The position numbers were made by a program, and so were the translations under genes. Positions 55,312 through 63,757 of a stretch of 64,000 nucleotides of DNA are shown piece by piece. Source of the DNA: CAXSEF01 sp964236695 (lineage in GTDB: Bacteria > Pseudomonadota > Alphaproteobacteria > Acetobacterales > Acetobacteraceae). Where the stretch lies: the NCBI GenBank assembly GCA_964236695.1, contig CAXSFU010000005.1, forward strand, positions 1 to 64,000, written 5' to 3'. Within the stretch, counting starts at the first letter, position 1. Each line of letters begins with the position of its first letter. Below the pieces are notes generated by a model, which worked only from the letters and a program-made list of their open reading frames with translations, had not been told where the DNA came from and did not search any database.

Positions 55312-55347
55312 GGCTTGTGCGGCGCGCGTTCCGGCCGCGACGCGGGG

Positions 55348-56439
55348 TCAGGCGCGCTCCGGGAACAGCGCCGCGAGACCCTCGCCATCGGCGGCGCATC
55401 GGCCGCGCTCGGTGATCAGTCCGCTGACCAGGCGGGCCGGCGTCACGTCGAAGGCAGGATTGGCGGCGGGACTGCCGTCCGGGGTGACCTGCACGCGCAC
55501 CACCTGGCCGTCCGCGGCGCGTCCGGTGACGGTGGTCACCTCGTCGGCAGCGCGTTCCTCGATCGGAATGCCGGCCACCCCGTCGGACACGGTCCAGTCG
55601 ATGGTGGTCGAGGGCAGGGCGACCCAGAACGGCACGCCGTTGTCGTGCGCGGCCAGCGCCTTGAGATAGGTGCCGATCTTGTTGGCGACATCGCCGGTGC
55701 GGGTGACGCGGTCGGTGCCGACGATGACGAGGTCGACCTGGCCGTGCTGCATCAGGTGGCCGCCGGCATTGTCGGACACCACGGTGTGCGCGACGCCGTG
55801 CTTGCCCAACTCGAAGGCGGTGAGCGCCGCGCCCTGGTTGCGCGGCCGCGTCTCGTCGACCCAGACATGCACGGCAATGCCGGCGTCGTGTGCCCGGTAG
55901 ATCGGCGCCAGCGCGGTGCCCCAGTCCACGGTGGCAAGCCAGCCGGCGTTGCAATGCGTCAGGACGTTGACGGGCCGGCCGGGCGAGCGCCGCGCAGCAT
56001 CGGCGATCAGCTCCGCGCCGTGGCGGCCGATCGCCTCGTTCTGGGCCGCGTCCTCGTCGGCGATCGCGGCGGCCTCGGCGTAGGCGGCGGTCGCGCGCTC
56101 CTCCGGCCGGGTGTTGCGCAGTCGGGTGAGCATCCGCTCCAGCGCCCAGCGCAGGTTCACCGCGGTCGGCCGCGTCTCGAGCAGCAGGGCGGCGTCGCGC
56201 TCCAGCGCCTCGCTCGACGGGTCGGCCCGCAGCGCCAGGGCGAGGCCGTAGGCGGCGACGGCGCCGATCAGCGGGGCGCCGCGCACCTGCATGGTGCGGA
56301 TCGCGCAAGCGACCTGGTCACGGTCAGTGAGGCGAGGCGTGTCCAACGCCCAGGGCAGGCGGGTCTGGTCGATGATCCGCACCGCCCAGCCATCCTCGTC
56401 CATCCAGACGCTGCGAAAGGAGACACCGTCGATCTTCAT
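55348..56439 (-). CDS. mtnA: S-methyl-5-thioribose-1-phosphate isomerase
   Basis: Methionine salvage: converts methylthioribose-1-phosphate to the ribulose form. About 363 residues. VRGAPLIGAVAAYGLAL near residue 52, LTHCNAGWLAT with the catalytic Cys near 162, and VGTDRVTRTGDVANKIGTY with the catalytic Asp near 240. Complete. No other mtn gene lies nearby. Confidence 0.93.
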   Translation of the reverse strand: MKIDGVSFRSVWMDEDGWAVRIIDQTRLPWALDTPRLTDRDQVACAIRTMQVRGAPLIGAVAAYGLALALRADPSSEALERDAALLLETRPTAVNLRWALERMLTRLRNTRPEERATAAYAEAAAIADEDAAQNEAIGRHGAELIADAARRSPGRPVNVLTHCNAGWLATVDWGTALAPIYRAHDAGIAVHVWVDETRPRNQGAALTAFELGKHGVAHTVVSDNAGGHLMQHGQVDLVIVGTDRVTRTGDVANKIGTYLKALAAHDNGVPFWVALPSTTIDWTVSDGVAGIPIEERAADEVTTVTGRAADGQVVRVQVTPDGSPAANPAFDVTPARLVSGLITERGRCAADGEGLAALFPERA

Positions 56440-56472
56440 GGCTGGCGGACTCTTGCGGAGGGTGGCGGCGGG

Positions 56473-56967
56473 TCAGATGCGCTGGTGTAGCACGCACACC
56501 AGGGTGAACAGGCGGCGCGCGGTCTCGAAGTCGATGGCGATCTTGCGGTCGAGCCGCTGCATGAGCAGCTCGGCGCCCTCGTTGTGCAGGCCGCGGCGCC
56601 CCATGTCGATCGCCTCCATGCGCGCCTCGCGGCCCTCCTCGACCGCCTTGACGTGGCTGTCGACCAGCAATTGGTAGTCCTTGATCAGGCGCCGGAACGG
56701 GCCGAGCGCCAGCAGGGTGGCCATCAGCCTGCGGTCCGACTCGTCGCGCACGTCCAGCACCAGACGGCCCTCCTGCACGGACAGGTGCAGGGCGAACGGC
56801 CCGACCTGGCCCGGCGGGGAGAACAGGTTGCCCGCTGAAAGATCGGCCACCGCCTGCGCGCGGTCGGCCTCCTGCAGCAGCGACAGCCGGCCGAGCGCTT
56901 CGCCCTCCAGGACGACCCGCGACAGCTTCTGGGTGTCGGCCGACAGCGGCAGCACCGCCTCAGGCAT
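56473..56967 (-). CDS. UPF0262 family protein
   Basis: About 164 residues. Alphaproteobacterial family of unknown function; FRRLIKDYQLLVDSHVKAVE and the end RRLFTLVCVLH are characteristic. The start overlaps the DUF983 stop by eight bases. No membrane segment. Confidence 0.82.
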   Translation of the reverse strand: MPEAVLPLSADTQKLSRVVLEGEALGRLSLLQEADRAQAVADLSAGNLFSPPGQVGPFALHLSVQEGRLVLDVRDESDRRLMATLLALGPFRRLIKDYQLLVDSHVKAVEEGREARMEAIDMGRRGLHNEGAELLMQRLDRKIAIDFETARRLFTLVCVLHQRI

Positions 56968-57463
56968 GAGGCCTGCCGTGTCCTGCCAGGGCCTGGGGGG
57001 CGCCAGCCGCCGGGCCGCTCGTCAGGACGCCGCCGAGGAAAGCGGTGTCGTCGTGCAACAGACCGAGGCCAAGCATCAACCCCACGGTGGCCCCCTTGAC
57101 CGGCCGCATCAGCGCAAGCGTCAGCACCAGCGTGAACGGCAGGAAGGTCGCGGCATACTGCCAGAGCGGCGGTGCCCAGAGCTGCTCGACCAGCACCATC
57201 AGGCCGATCACCACGTGGGCCACGATAAAGATCGTGAAGTAGGGCGGCGCATCGTCCGCCGGCACCTCGCCGAGCGGAGCATGGCAGTGCAGGCAGCTCG
57301 GTGCGATCCGCAGGAAGCCGGCGAACAGCCTCGACTCCCCGCAGGCCGGGCAGCGTCCCATGGCGCCGCGTGCCATCGCGACGGGCAGCGGCGGCTGCGG
57401 CCAGGCGGTCGGCTTGGGGGCGCGGTCGGCTTCCCAGCGGACCGGGGGCATCATGTCTGGCAT
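56960..57463 (-). CDS. DUF983 family membrane protein
   Basis: About 167 residues. A zinc-ribbon-like part (GRCPACGESRLFAGFLRIAPSC ... CHAPLG, in two pieces) is followed by two membrane segments around FTIFIVAHVVIGLMVLVEQL. DUF983 is frequent near cytochrome oxidase genes in other alphaproteobacteria; here it is coupled with UPF0262. Function not known. Confidence 0.78.
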   Translation of the reverse strand: MPDMMPPVRWEADRAPKPTAWPQPPLPVAMARGAMGRCPACGESRLFAGFLRIAPSCLHCHAPLGEVPADDAPPYFTIFIVAHVVIGLMVLVEQLWAPPLWQYAATFLPFTLVLTLALMRPVKGATVGLMLGLGLLHDDTAFLGGVLTSGPAAGAPQALAGHGRPHA

Positions 57464-57667
57464 GTCGTTGGTCTCCTGCCGGCCGCCAGGGTGCTGCGTT
57501 GCGGGCCCGGCACGTCCTGGGCGTCAGGGCCGACGCACTTCTCATCTGGGGTGTCCGGACGCCGATGTCACGCACTTGTCGTCCGCGCCCCGACCCGCCA
57601 GACCGGGGCAGGCACGGCATCGGCGCGCCACACGGCATCGCGCCGTTCCGGCGACAGGAGAGGCGGC

Positions 57668-58630
57668 ATGCGAATCGCGCGGACCCTGGCTGAGCTTGCG
57701 GCAGAGAGGGCCAGGCTGGACGGGCCGGTCGGGCTGGTGCCGACGATGGGCGCGCTGCACGAGGGCCATCTGGCGCTGGTCGCGGCGGCGCGGCGGGAAT
57801 GCCGGTCGATCGCGGCCTCGGTCTTCGTCAACCCGCTGCAGTTCGCGCCCACCGAGGACCTGTCCCGCTACCCGCGCGACGAGACGGGCGACCTCGACAA
57901 GCTGTGCGCCGCCGGCTGCGCGCTGGCCTGGCTGCCGGGCGTGGCGGCGATGTATCCGCCCGGCGACGCCACCGAAATCGTTCCCGCCGGGCCGGCGCTC
58001 GGCTGGGAAGGCACGCAGCGGCCGGGCCATTTCCGCGGCGTGGCCACCGTGGTGGCGAAGCTGTTCGGGCAGGTGAGACCGCAGCGCGCGTATTTCGGGG
58101 AGAAGGACTGGCAGCAATTGCAGGTGGTGCGCCGCATGGTGGCCGACCTGCACCTGCCGGTCGAAGTGGTTGGCGTGGCGACGCTGCGCGACCCGGACGG
58201 GCTGGCGCTGTCGTCGCGCAACCGCTTCCTGTCCGGTGCCGAGCGCGCGTCGGCACCCCTGCTCGCGGCGACGCTGCGCGAGGCGGCGGCCGGCGTCGCG
58301 GCGCTCGCGGGCGATTGCGCGTCCGACGCCGCACCGGTTCGGTCCGGTCCGGCGGGGCCTGATCCGGCCGGGTTGCAGCCCGCCTGCGCCGATCCTGCGC
58401 CACCGCCGCCGGCGGGGGAAGGCGGCGACGTCGAGGCGGTGCTTGCCCGGGCGAGACAGGCGCTGACGCGCTCCGGCTTCGGCGTGGACTACCTGGCGCT
58501 GGTCGAGGCGGACAGCCTGCGCGAGATCCGTGATGTCACAGCGGCAGCCGTGCACGGCCGGAGGCTGATCGTCGCGGCGCGGCTGGGCACGGTGCGACTG
58601 CTCGACAACCTGGCCGTGCCGGGCGGCTGA
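57668..58630 (+). CDS. panC: Pantothenate synthetase with a low-complexity insertion
   Basis: Condenses pantoate and beta-alanine with ATP. About 320 residues. VPTMGALHEGHLALV, VNPLQFAPTEDL, YFGEKDWQQLQVV and SSRNRFLSGAER are standard. Residues about 214-253 are an Asp/Ala/Pro-rich insertion; E. coli PanC is 283 residues. The insertion falls between conserved blocks and should not disturb the active site. It converges with the GT4 gene. Confidence 0.92.
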   Translation: MRIARTLAELAAERARLDGPVGLVPTMGALHEGHLALVAAARRECRSIAASVFVNPLQFAPTEDLSRYPRDETGDLDKLCAAGCALAWLPGVAAMYPPGDATEIVPAGPALGWEGTQRPGHFRGVATVVAKLFGQVRPQRAYFGEKDWQQLQVVRRMVADLHLPVEVVGVATLRDPDGLALSSRNRFLSGAERASAPLLAATLREAAAGVAALAGDCASDAAPVRSGPAGPDPAGLQPACADPAPPPPAGEGGDVEAVLARARQALTRSGFGVDYLALVEADSLREIRDVTAAAVHGRRLIVAARLGTVRLLDNLAVPGG

Positions 58631-58643
58631 GGATTGGCCGTTC

Positions 58644-59663
58644 TCAGGCGCTGTCCGGCTCGGCTACGTCGGCCAGGACGTCGAGGAAGCGGGTGGCCTG
58701 CGCCGGCCATCCCGGCAGGCGCTTTCCGGCCGTCCAGGCCGCTTCGGCCATGCGCAGGCGGAGCGCGCGGTCGCAGATCATGCGGCGCAGGCACCGCGAC
58801 AGGGCGGCGTCGTCCTCCGCCGCGCACGACGCGGCAGCCTCCGCAGGCAGTGCGGCGCAGCCGGTCACGGCCACCGGAAGGCCGCGGCGCAGCGCCTCGA
58901 ACACGGCGACCCCGGTGGTCTCGCGACGCGACGCCAGGGCGAACAGGTCGGCAGACGCCCAGAGCCGTTCCAGCTCCGCGCCTGCCGGAGTTTCCAGCAG
59001 CCGCACCCGGTCCGCGATGCCGAGCGTCGCGGCAAGCGCGTCCAGTCCGCCCGTCCAGGCCGTCTCGCCATGGCTGTCGCCGGCGATGGTCAGCTGCCAG
59101 TCCAGGTCGGCCAGGCGTGCCAGGGCGCGCAGCAGCACGTCGTGGCCCTTGCGCGGGGCCAGGCGGCCGACGGACAGCAGTTGGCACACCCCACCACCAG
59201 ACCCCGTGCTGCGCGCGAGTCGGGCGAGTCCGGGCTCCACCACGTGCAGGCGTGCCGCGGGCACGCCGAATTCGGCGACAAGGCGAGCCCCGACGATCCC
59301 GCTGGTCGCCACCACGCGGGCGAGGTGGGGCAGCATGCGGCGCTCGGCGGCACGGATGCCGTCGCGTCGGGCAGGGTCGGCGAGTGCCGTGGGGTGGTGA
59401 ACCAGTGCCGCGGCCCGGCCGTCCAGCCATGCCGGCCGGTCGGCGCCGGCGTCGAAGCAGGGCAGCACCATGCCGTCGATGATGGCGGTGGCCGTCCGCC
59501 CCAGGGCCGCCCAGCCCTGGCGCGCTCCGGCCTCGTCGGCGACCACGCTCGTCGTGACGGAGCAGCCGAGCCCGCGCAATGCCGCGATCAGGTGCCGGTT
59601 GTAGGCGCTGCCGCCGCCGGCGGTGTCGGGGGAAGGAGGGACAAAGAACACCAGCTCGACCAT
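58644..59663 (-). CDS. Glycosyltransferase family 4
   Basis: About 339 residues from the ATG at 59663 (a GTG sits three bases earlier). LVFFVPPSPDTAGGGSAYNR at the N-terminus, SVGRLAPRKGHDVLLRAL, and the E-x7-E area ETTGVAVFEALRRGLPVAV. Isolated between panC and flagellar genes; donor and acceptor are unknown. 59667-59842 holds no supported gene. Confidence 0.8.
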   Translation of the reverse strand: MVELVFFVPPSPDTAGGGSAYNRHLIAALRGLGCSVTTSVVADEAGARQGWAALGRTATAIIDGMVLPCFDAGADRPAWLDGRAAALVHHPTALADPARRDGIRAAERRMLPHLARVVATSGIVGARLVAEFGVPAARLHVVEPGLARLARSTGSGGGVCQLLSVGRLAPRKGHDVLLRALARLADLDWQLTIAGDSHGETAWTGGLDALAATLGIADRVRLLETPAGAELERLWASADLFALASRRETTGVAVFEALRRGLPVAVTGCAALPAEAAASCAAEDDAALSRCLRRMICDRALRLRMAEAAWTAGKRLPGWPAQATRFLDVLADVAEPDSA

Positions 59664-59842
59664 CACGCCCGACTAACACCGCCGCGGCGGCACGCAAATC
59701 CTGTACTGCAGGAACGCTCCGTCGTGTCGGTTTGTCCAGGCGCAAGTCAAGGCCGCTGCCGTAGGCTCGGCAGGGCCGGGAGGAGACGGCCTCGCCTGCT
59801 TCTGCGCGCAACGGGTGCTCGCGACAGCCGCGGCGTCACGGT

Positions 59843-60241
59843 TCAGATGCGAGAAACCATGGCATAGGCGTGAGGACGCGACCTGGGGACAAGCCGGCCA
59901 GGCCGGCCATACCCGGGGACGGCGGAGCGGACCTGCTGGCGGGCGGCGTCGGCGACGATGCCGATAACGCGCGCCTGCACATCCATCGCCTGTTCCAGAA
60001 GCGCCACGTTGCGGCCGGCGAGCGCCTGCAGTTCGAGCCCGATCGCCCGCGCCTCGTCGCGCGCCGGACCGTCGGACAGCGGGGGCATGACTGCGCGCGC
60101 CCGGTCGAACGCCGCGATCAGCCGCTGCTTGTCGTCGAGCAGCAGGGTGGCGCCGGCGTGGTCGTGCGCGGCCAGGGCGGCGTTCTCGGACAGCAACAGC
60201 TCGCCAAGGGCGCGTGCCGCCAGAACCAGCTCGTTGGTCAT
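59843..60241 (-). CDS. FlgN-like flagellar protein
   Basis: About 132 residues, mostly helical. ALGELLLSENAALAAHDHAG and LQALAGRNVALLEQAMDVQ resemble FlgN-type export chaperones for hook-associated proteins. Its start overlaps the FlgJ-N stop (ATGA), so it belongs to the flgI operon. The FlgN assignment rests on shape and position. Confidence 0.5.
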   Translation of the reverse strand: MTNELVLAARALGELLLSENAALAAHDHAGATLLLDDKQRLIAAFDRARAVMPPLSDGPARDEARAIGLELQALAGRNVALLEQAMDVQARVIGIVADAARQQVRSAVPGYGRPGRLVPRSRPHAYAMVSRI

Positions 60242-60537
60242 CGCCTGCGTCCTCCCCCGGCTTCCTGCAGCCGCAGCATCTGCTGGTACACCGGCTGTGC
60301 CAGCCCGAGGCCGCCAGCAGACGCTATGTTCTTTGCCATTTCGCTAACAAGCATCGGCCGCCAAGTGGACTCGCCCTCGCCGCCGCCGAAGATGCTCTTC
60401 GACGTGTCGGCGGTGCCGAAGATCGGCGCGAGCATCTCGTTGAGCGCCATGGCCTCGAATTTCTGCGCCTCCGCCCAGGTCTTCCCCTGCTGCTCTGGGC
60501 TGATCGTGGTGGCGGGCGGCGGGATGACGATGCTCAT
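60238..60537 (-). CDS. flgJ: Rod-binding protein (FlgJ N-terminal domain)
   Basis: About 99 residues, the rod-capping half of FlgJ only. KFEAMALNEMLAPIFGT, and the end MAKNIASAGGLGLAQPVYQQMLRLQ are typical. No muramidase domain, as usual in alphaproteobacteria. ATG shares a base with the flgI stop (TGATG). Confidence 0.82.
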   Translation of the reverse strand: MSIVIPPPATTISPEQQGKTWAEAQKFEAMALNEMLAPIFGTADTSKSIFGGGEGESTWRPMLVSEMAKNIASAGGLGLAQPVYQQMLRLQEAGGGRRR

Positions 60538-61634
60538 CAACGCACCTGGAGGTCGGCCTGCAGCGCGCCAGCGGCCTTGATGGATTGCAGGATGCTGATC
60601 AGGTCGCGCGGCCCGATCCCCATGGCGTTCAGGCTGCCCACCAGATCGCGCAGCGTCGGCTGGCTGGGCAGGATGCCGAGCTTGTGGTCGTTGCCGGTGT
60701 CCACGGAGACGCTGGTGCGCGGCACCACCGTGGTCTGCCCGTTGGACAGCGGCGCGGGCTGGCTGACCTGGGGCGCCTCGCTGACCCGGATGGTGAGGTT
60801 GCCCTGCGCGATCGCCACGGTGCTGATGCGCACGTTGGCGCCCATGACGATGGTGCCGCTGGTCTCGTCGATCACCACCACGGCGGCGTTGTCGGGGGTG
60901 ACGGTCAGTTCCTCGATGCGCGCCAGGCTGGACACGACGTCGCGCCCGCCGAGCGCCAGCTCCACGGTGTGCGGGTCGGACGCACGGGCCTGGAACCCCG
61001 CACGCGTGACCGCCTCGGCCATGCGCATCGCCGTGGTGAGGTCGGGGTTGCGCAAACCGAGGCGGATCGTGCGGCCGGCGCCCAGCTCGAACGGGATCTC
61101 CTTCTCCACGGTGGCTCCATTGGCGACGTGGGCGGAGGTGGGCACGTTGCGTGTCACCGAGGCGGCCGCGCCGCGGGCGGAGAACGCGCTGGTGACGAGC
61201 GCGCCCTGCGCCACGGCATAGACGTCGCCGTCGGCCGCGAGCATCGGCGTGACCAGAAGCTGGCCGCCGAGCAGGCTGGACGCGTCGCCGATCGCCGAGA
61301 CGGTGATGTCGACGCGCCCGCCGGAGCGCGCGAAGGCCGGCAGCTCGGCGGTGACCATCACCGCGGCGACGTTCTTGGTCTGCAGCTTGGCCTGCTGGTC
61401 GCGGGTGTTGACGCCGAGACGCTCCAGCATGCCGATCAGCGACTCCCGGGTGAACACGGCGTTGTCGAGCCGGTCGCCGGTGCCGTTGAGCCCGACCACC
61501 AGCCCGTAGCCGACGAGCTGGTTCGAGCGCACGCCCTCCACGTCGGCGATGTCCTTGATGCGGACCTGCGACGAGGCGGGCGCGGCGGTGGTGACCGCAA
61601 GCAGCACGAAAGCCAGCAGCACCAGGGATCGCAC
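60537..61634 (-). CDS. flgI: Flagellar P-ring protein FlgI
   Basis: Periplasmic P-ring subunit, about 365 residues, the normal length. RIKDIADVEGVRSNQLVGYG and VVGLNGTGD open the mature protein; GANVRISTVAIAQGNLTI and the final IGPRDLISILQSIKAAGAL close it. I chose the GTG at 61634, eight bases after AGGA, giving signal peptide SLVLLAFVLLAVTTAAPASS. The ATG at 61661 has no ribosome site. Transcribed from the sigma-54 site at 61771-61785. Confidence 0.92.
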   Translation of the reverse strand: MRSLVLLAFVLLAVTTAAPASSQVRIKDIADVEGVRSNQLVGYGLVVGLNGTGDRLDNAVFTRESLIGMLERLGVNTRDQQAKLQTKNVAAVMVTAELPAFARSGGRVDITVSAIGDASSLLGGQLLVTPMLAADGDVYAVAQGALVTSAFSARGAAASVTRNVPTSAHVANGATVEKEIPFELGAGRTIRLGLRNPDLTTAMRMAEAVTRAGFQARASDPHTVELALGGRDVVSSLARIEELTVTPDNAAVVVIDETSGTIVMGANVRISTVAIAQGNLTIRVSEAPQVSQPAPLSNGQTTVVPRTSVSVDTGNDHKLGILPSQPTLRDLVGSLNAMGIGPRDLISILQSIKAAGALQADLQVR

Positions 61635-61707
61635 GGCAGTCCTTTCCGGAACGTAAAGCATTTGCGCCCATGCTGCCCAAGCAGCACGCGGCGTCCTGTC
61701 CGTCCGC

Positions 61708-61739
61708 GGCCGGCCCTGCCTCTGGCGGCAGGGCCGGCC
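61708..61739 (-). promoter_or_regulatory. Leader hairpin of the flgI transcript
   Basis: GGCCGGCCCTGCC-TCTGGC-GGCAGGGCCGGCC: a perfect 13-bp stem between the sigma-54 promoter and the flgI start. No T-run follows, so it is not an obvious terminator; it could stabilise or gate the leader RNA. Confidence 0.5.
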
Positions 61740-61770
61740 CGCGCGGCGCACTCTCGACACGGCATGCAGC

Positions 61771-61785
61771 GCAACACCCGTGCCA
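61771..61785 (-). promoter_or_regulatory. Sigma-54 promoter of flgI
   Basis: On the minus strand TGGCACG-GGTG-TTGC, identical to the -24/-12 consensus with correct spacing. It would start RNA about 125 bases before flgI. Confidence 0.75.
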
Positions 61786-61876
61786 CGAAAAACGGCCGGA
61801 TTTCCGGATGTCCTTGCAAGCAATGGCCAGGCAATTCCTGCCGGTCGGCAGGGCGAGCAGGGCGAAAGGGACCAGG

Positions 61877-62332
61877 ATGCAGATCGGAACGGCGGCGGCG
61901 ATCCGCGCGGCAGGCACGACCCGAACCGGGGACGCGGCCGCCTCTGGCGCGTCGTTCCAGGTGCCGGCCGGCAGCGCGGCGGCTGGGGGGTCTGCCGCCT
62001 GCACATCGCCTGTGCGCGGCCTCGACGCGCTCTTGGCGCTGCAGGAGACGGCAGTGGCGCAGGACCCGGCGACGCGCGATCGGGAAGCGAGGCGGCACGG
62101 CCGCAACCTGCTGGAGGAGCTGGCGGCGCTGCAGAAGTCGCTGCTCTCGGGCGGGGCCGAGGACGTGACGCTTGGTCGCCTGGTTGCGCTGCTGCGAACA
62201 ATGCCCGTGGCGGCGGATCCTGGCCTTGGCGTGGTGCTGCACTCGGTCGGGCTGCGCGTGCGACTGGAGCTGGCGCGTCGCGGGCTTCCCGACATCACGC
62301 CGGGGTGTGGCGCGGGCAACGCAGCCCGGTGA
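61877..62332 (+). CDS. fliX: Flagellar assembly regulator FliX
   Basis: About 151 residues. The C-terminal half ALLALQETAVAQDPATRDRE then HGRNLLEELAALQKSLLSGG matches FliX, which in Caulobacter couples assembly to the sigma-54 activator FlbD. It lies divergent from flgI, the same arrangement as in Caulobacter. Start at the ATG at 61877, with AGG close by. N-terminal 45 residues are Ala/Gly-rich. Confidence 0.75.
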   Translation: MQIGTAAAIRAAGTTRTGDAAASGASFQVPAGSAAAGGSAACTSPVRGLDALLALQETAVAQDPATRDREARRHGRNLLEELAALQKSLLSGGAEDVTLGRLVALLRTMPVAADPGLGVVLHSVGLRVRLELARRGLPDITPGCGAGNAAR

Positions 62333-62432
62333 CACTGTCGGGACAGGGTCCGGTAGTTCTTGGCTCATTCGGACTGCGTGGCTATAAGGCCGTCGTTTCG
62401 GCAAGACCAAGCCAGTGAGGACCCGTCCGCGC

Positions 62433-62849
62433 ATGATGATCACGCTGCCGGCCGACTACCGACCCTCCGAAGCCGAAGAGTTCATGAATCCGCTTCATGT
62501 GGAGTATTTCCGGCGCAAGCTGCTGCGCTGGCGCTCCGACCTGCTGCGCGAGGCGGACGGCACCCTGGCCAGCCTGTCCGAGGGCGGCATTCACGAAGCC
62601 GACATCACCGATCGCGCCAGCGTCGAGACGGATCGCGCGCTCGAGCTGCGCACCAGGGATCGCGCCCGCAAGCTGATCTCCAAGATCGACCAGGCGCTGG
62701 TGCGGCTCGAAAGCGGCGCATACGGGTATTGCGAGGAGACCGATGAGCCGATCGGACTGAAGCGGCTGGAGGCACGGCCGATCGCCACGCTGTCGATCGA
62801 GGCACAGGAACGCCACGAGCGGATGGAGCGGGTGCACCGCGACGACTGA
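62433..62849 (+). CDS. dksA: DksA-type RNA polymerase-binding regulator lacking zinc cysteines
   Basis: About 138 residues from the ATG at 62433 (GTG at 62415 is possible). Coiled-coil arms around HVEYFRRKLLRWRSDLL and DRASVETDRALELRTRDRA, ending in the tip Asp region, then YGYCEETDEPIGLKRL. Of the four cysteines of the classical zinc finger only one remains, as seen in other alphaproteobacterial DksA proteins. Adjusts transcription with ppGpp in relatives. A family A repeat begins 31 bases after its stop. Confidence 0.88.
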   Translation: MMITLPADYRPSEAEEFMNPLHVEYFRRKLLRWRSDLLREADGTLASLSEGGIHEADITDRASVETDRALELRTRDRARKLISKIDQALVRLESGAYGYCEETDEPIGLKRLEARPIATLSIEAQERHERMERVHRDD

Positions 62850-62879
62850 ATGTGCCGGCCGAAAGGAAGTCCAGGCAGG

Positions 62880-63006
62880 CAAGGCTGGGCTCTGCCCAGA
62901 CCCGCAAAGGGCCGTGAGACCCTTTGATCCCTTGACCCAGGAAGAGGCGTCTCAAGGCGGTGGTCTTGGGCGGAAGGCCGGGGCAGAGCTTCCGGCCCTC
63001 TTTGCC
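62880..63006. repeat. Family A repeat, copy 15
   Basis: Between the converging dksA and flgH. Left CTGGGC-TCT-GCCCAG is intact; the right half is mutated (CCGGGGCAGAGCTTCCGG) and no longer pairs fully. CTTGACCC replaces the CTTGACTTAAG centre. Confidence 0.8.
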
Positions 63007-63016
63007 GTGTCGCCGC

Positions 63017-63757
63017 TCAGAACGGCAGCAGCGCGTCGAACACCTGCTGTCCCCAGCGCGGCGTCTGCACGCTGGTGAGCTGTCCTCGCCCGCCATAGGA
63101 GATGCGCGCCTCGGCCATGCGGTCGTGCAGCACCGTGTTGTCGCTGGCGATGTCCTGCGGACGCACCACGCCGCTCACAGACAGGTCGCGCAGCTCGCTG
63201 TTCACGCGCACCTCCTGTCGTGCCTGCACCACGAGGTTGCCGTTCGGCATCACCTGCGTGACCAGGCCGGCAAGGCGCAGGGTCACTGTCTCGTTGCGCT
63301 TGATCTTGCCGGTGCCGGTGTTGGCGTTGGAAGAGCTGGTCGACAGCAGCGAGGTTGCGGCGGTCTGCGCCAGCAGCTTGGGGATCGAGCCCTGCAGGCC
63401 GAACAGGTTGGGCACACCGAGCGCCTCGCTGCCGTTGCGCGTGACGTTGCTGCCGTTCTCCACGTCAGCGGCGTCGGTGATGTTGACCACCACGGTGAGG
63501 ATGTCGCCGACCTGGGCGGCGCGCTGGTCCTTGAAGAAGGCGCGGCTGCCGGAACGCCACAGGCTGTTGGCCTCGGCGGGCGCGCCCTCGGAGCGTGGCA
63601 TCGGCAGCGTCATCGGCCGGTAGTCGGCGCTCTGCGTGGGGTCGCCGGACGGGGTCATCGCGGGCGGGCGGCCCACCTCGGACAGGGTGGACAGGGTGCC
63701 GCACGCCGGCAGCGCCAGCAGCAGCAGCCAGGGCAGGGGGCGCAGGGCAATTTTCAT
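63017..63757 (-). CDS. flgH: Flagellar L-ring protein FlgH
   Basis: Outer-membrane L-ring lipoprotein, about 246 residues. Signal peptide with lipobox LPAC, SLWRSGSRAFFKDQRAAQVG, and the end GRGQLTSVQTPRWGQQVFD. The start overlaps the flgA stop (ATGA). Complete. Confidence 0.92.
   Translation of the reverse strand: MKIALRPLPWLLLLALPACGTLSTLSEVGRPPAMTPSGDPTQSADYRPMTLPMPRSEGAPAEANSLWRSGSRAFFKDQRAAQVGDILTVVVNITDAADVENGSNVTRNGSEALGVPNLFGLQGSIPKLLAQTAATSLLSTSSSNANTGTGKIKRNETVTLRLAGLVTQVMPNGNLVVQARQEVRVNSELRDLSVSGVVRPQDIASDNTVLHDRMAEARISYGGRGQLTSVQTPRWGQQVFDALLPF

Noticed and set aside
61824..61838. Possible sigma-54 site TGGCCAGGCAATTCC for fliX
   Set aside because: The -12 element lacks the required GC and the -24 element is imperfect; spacing alone is not enough.
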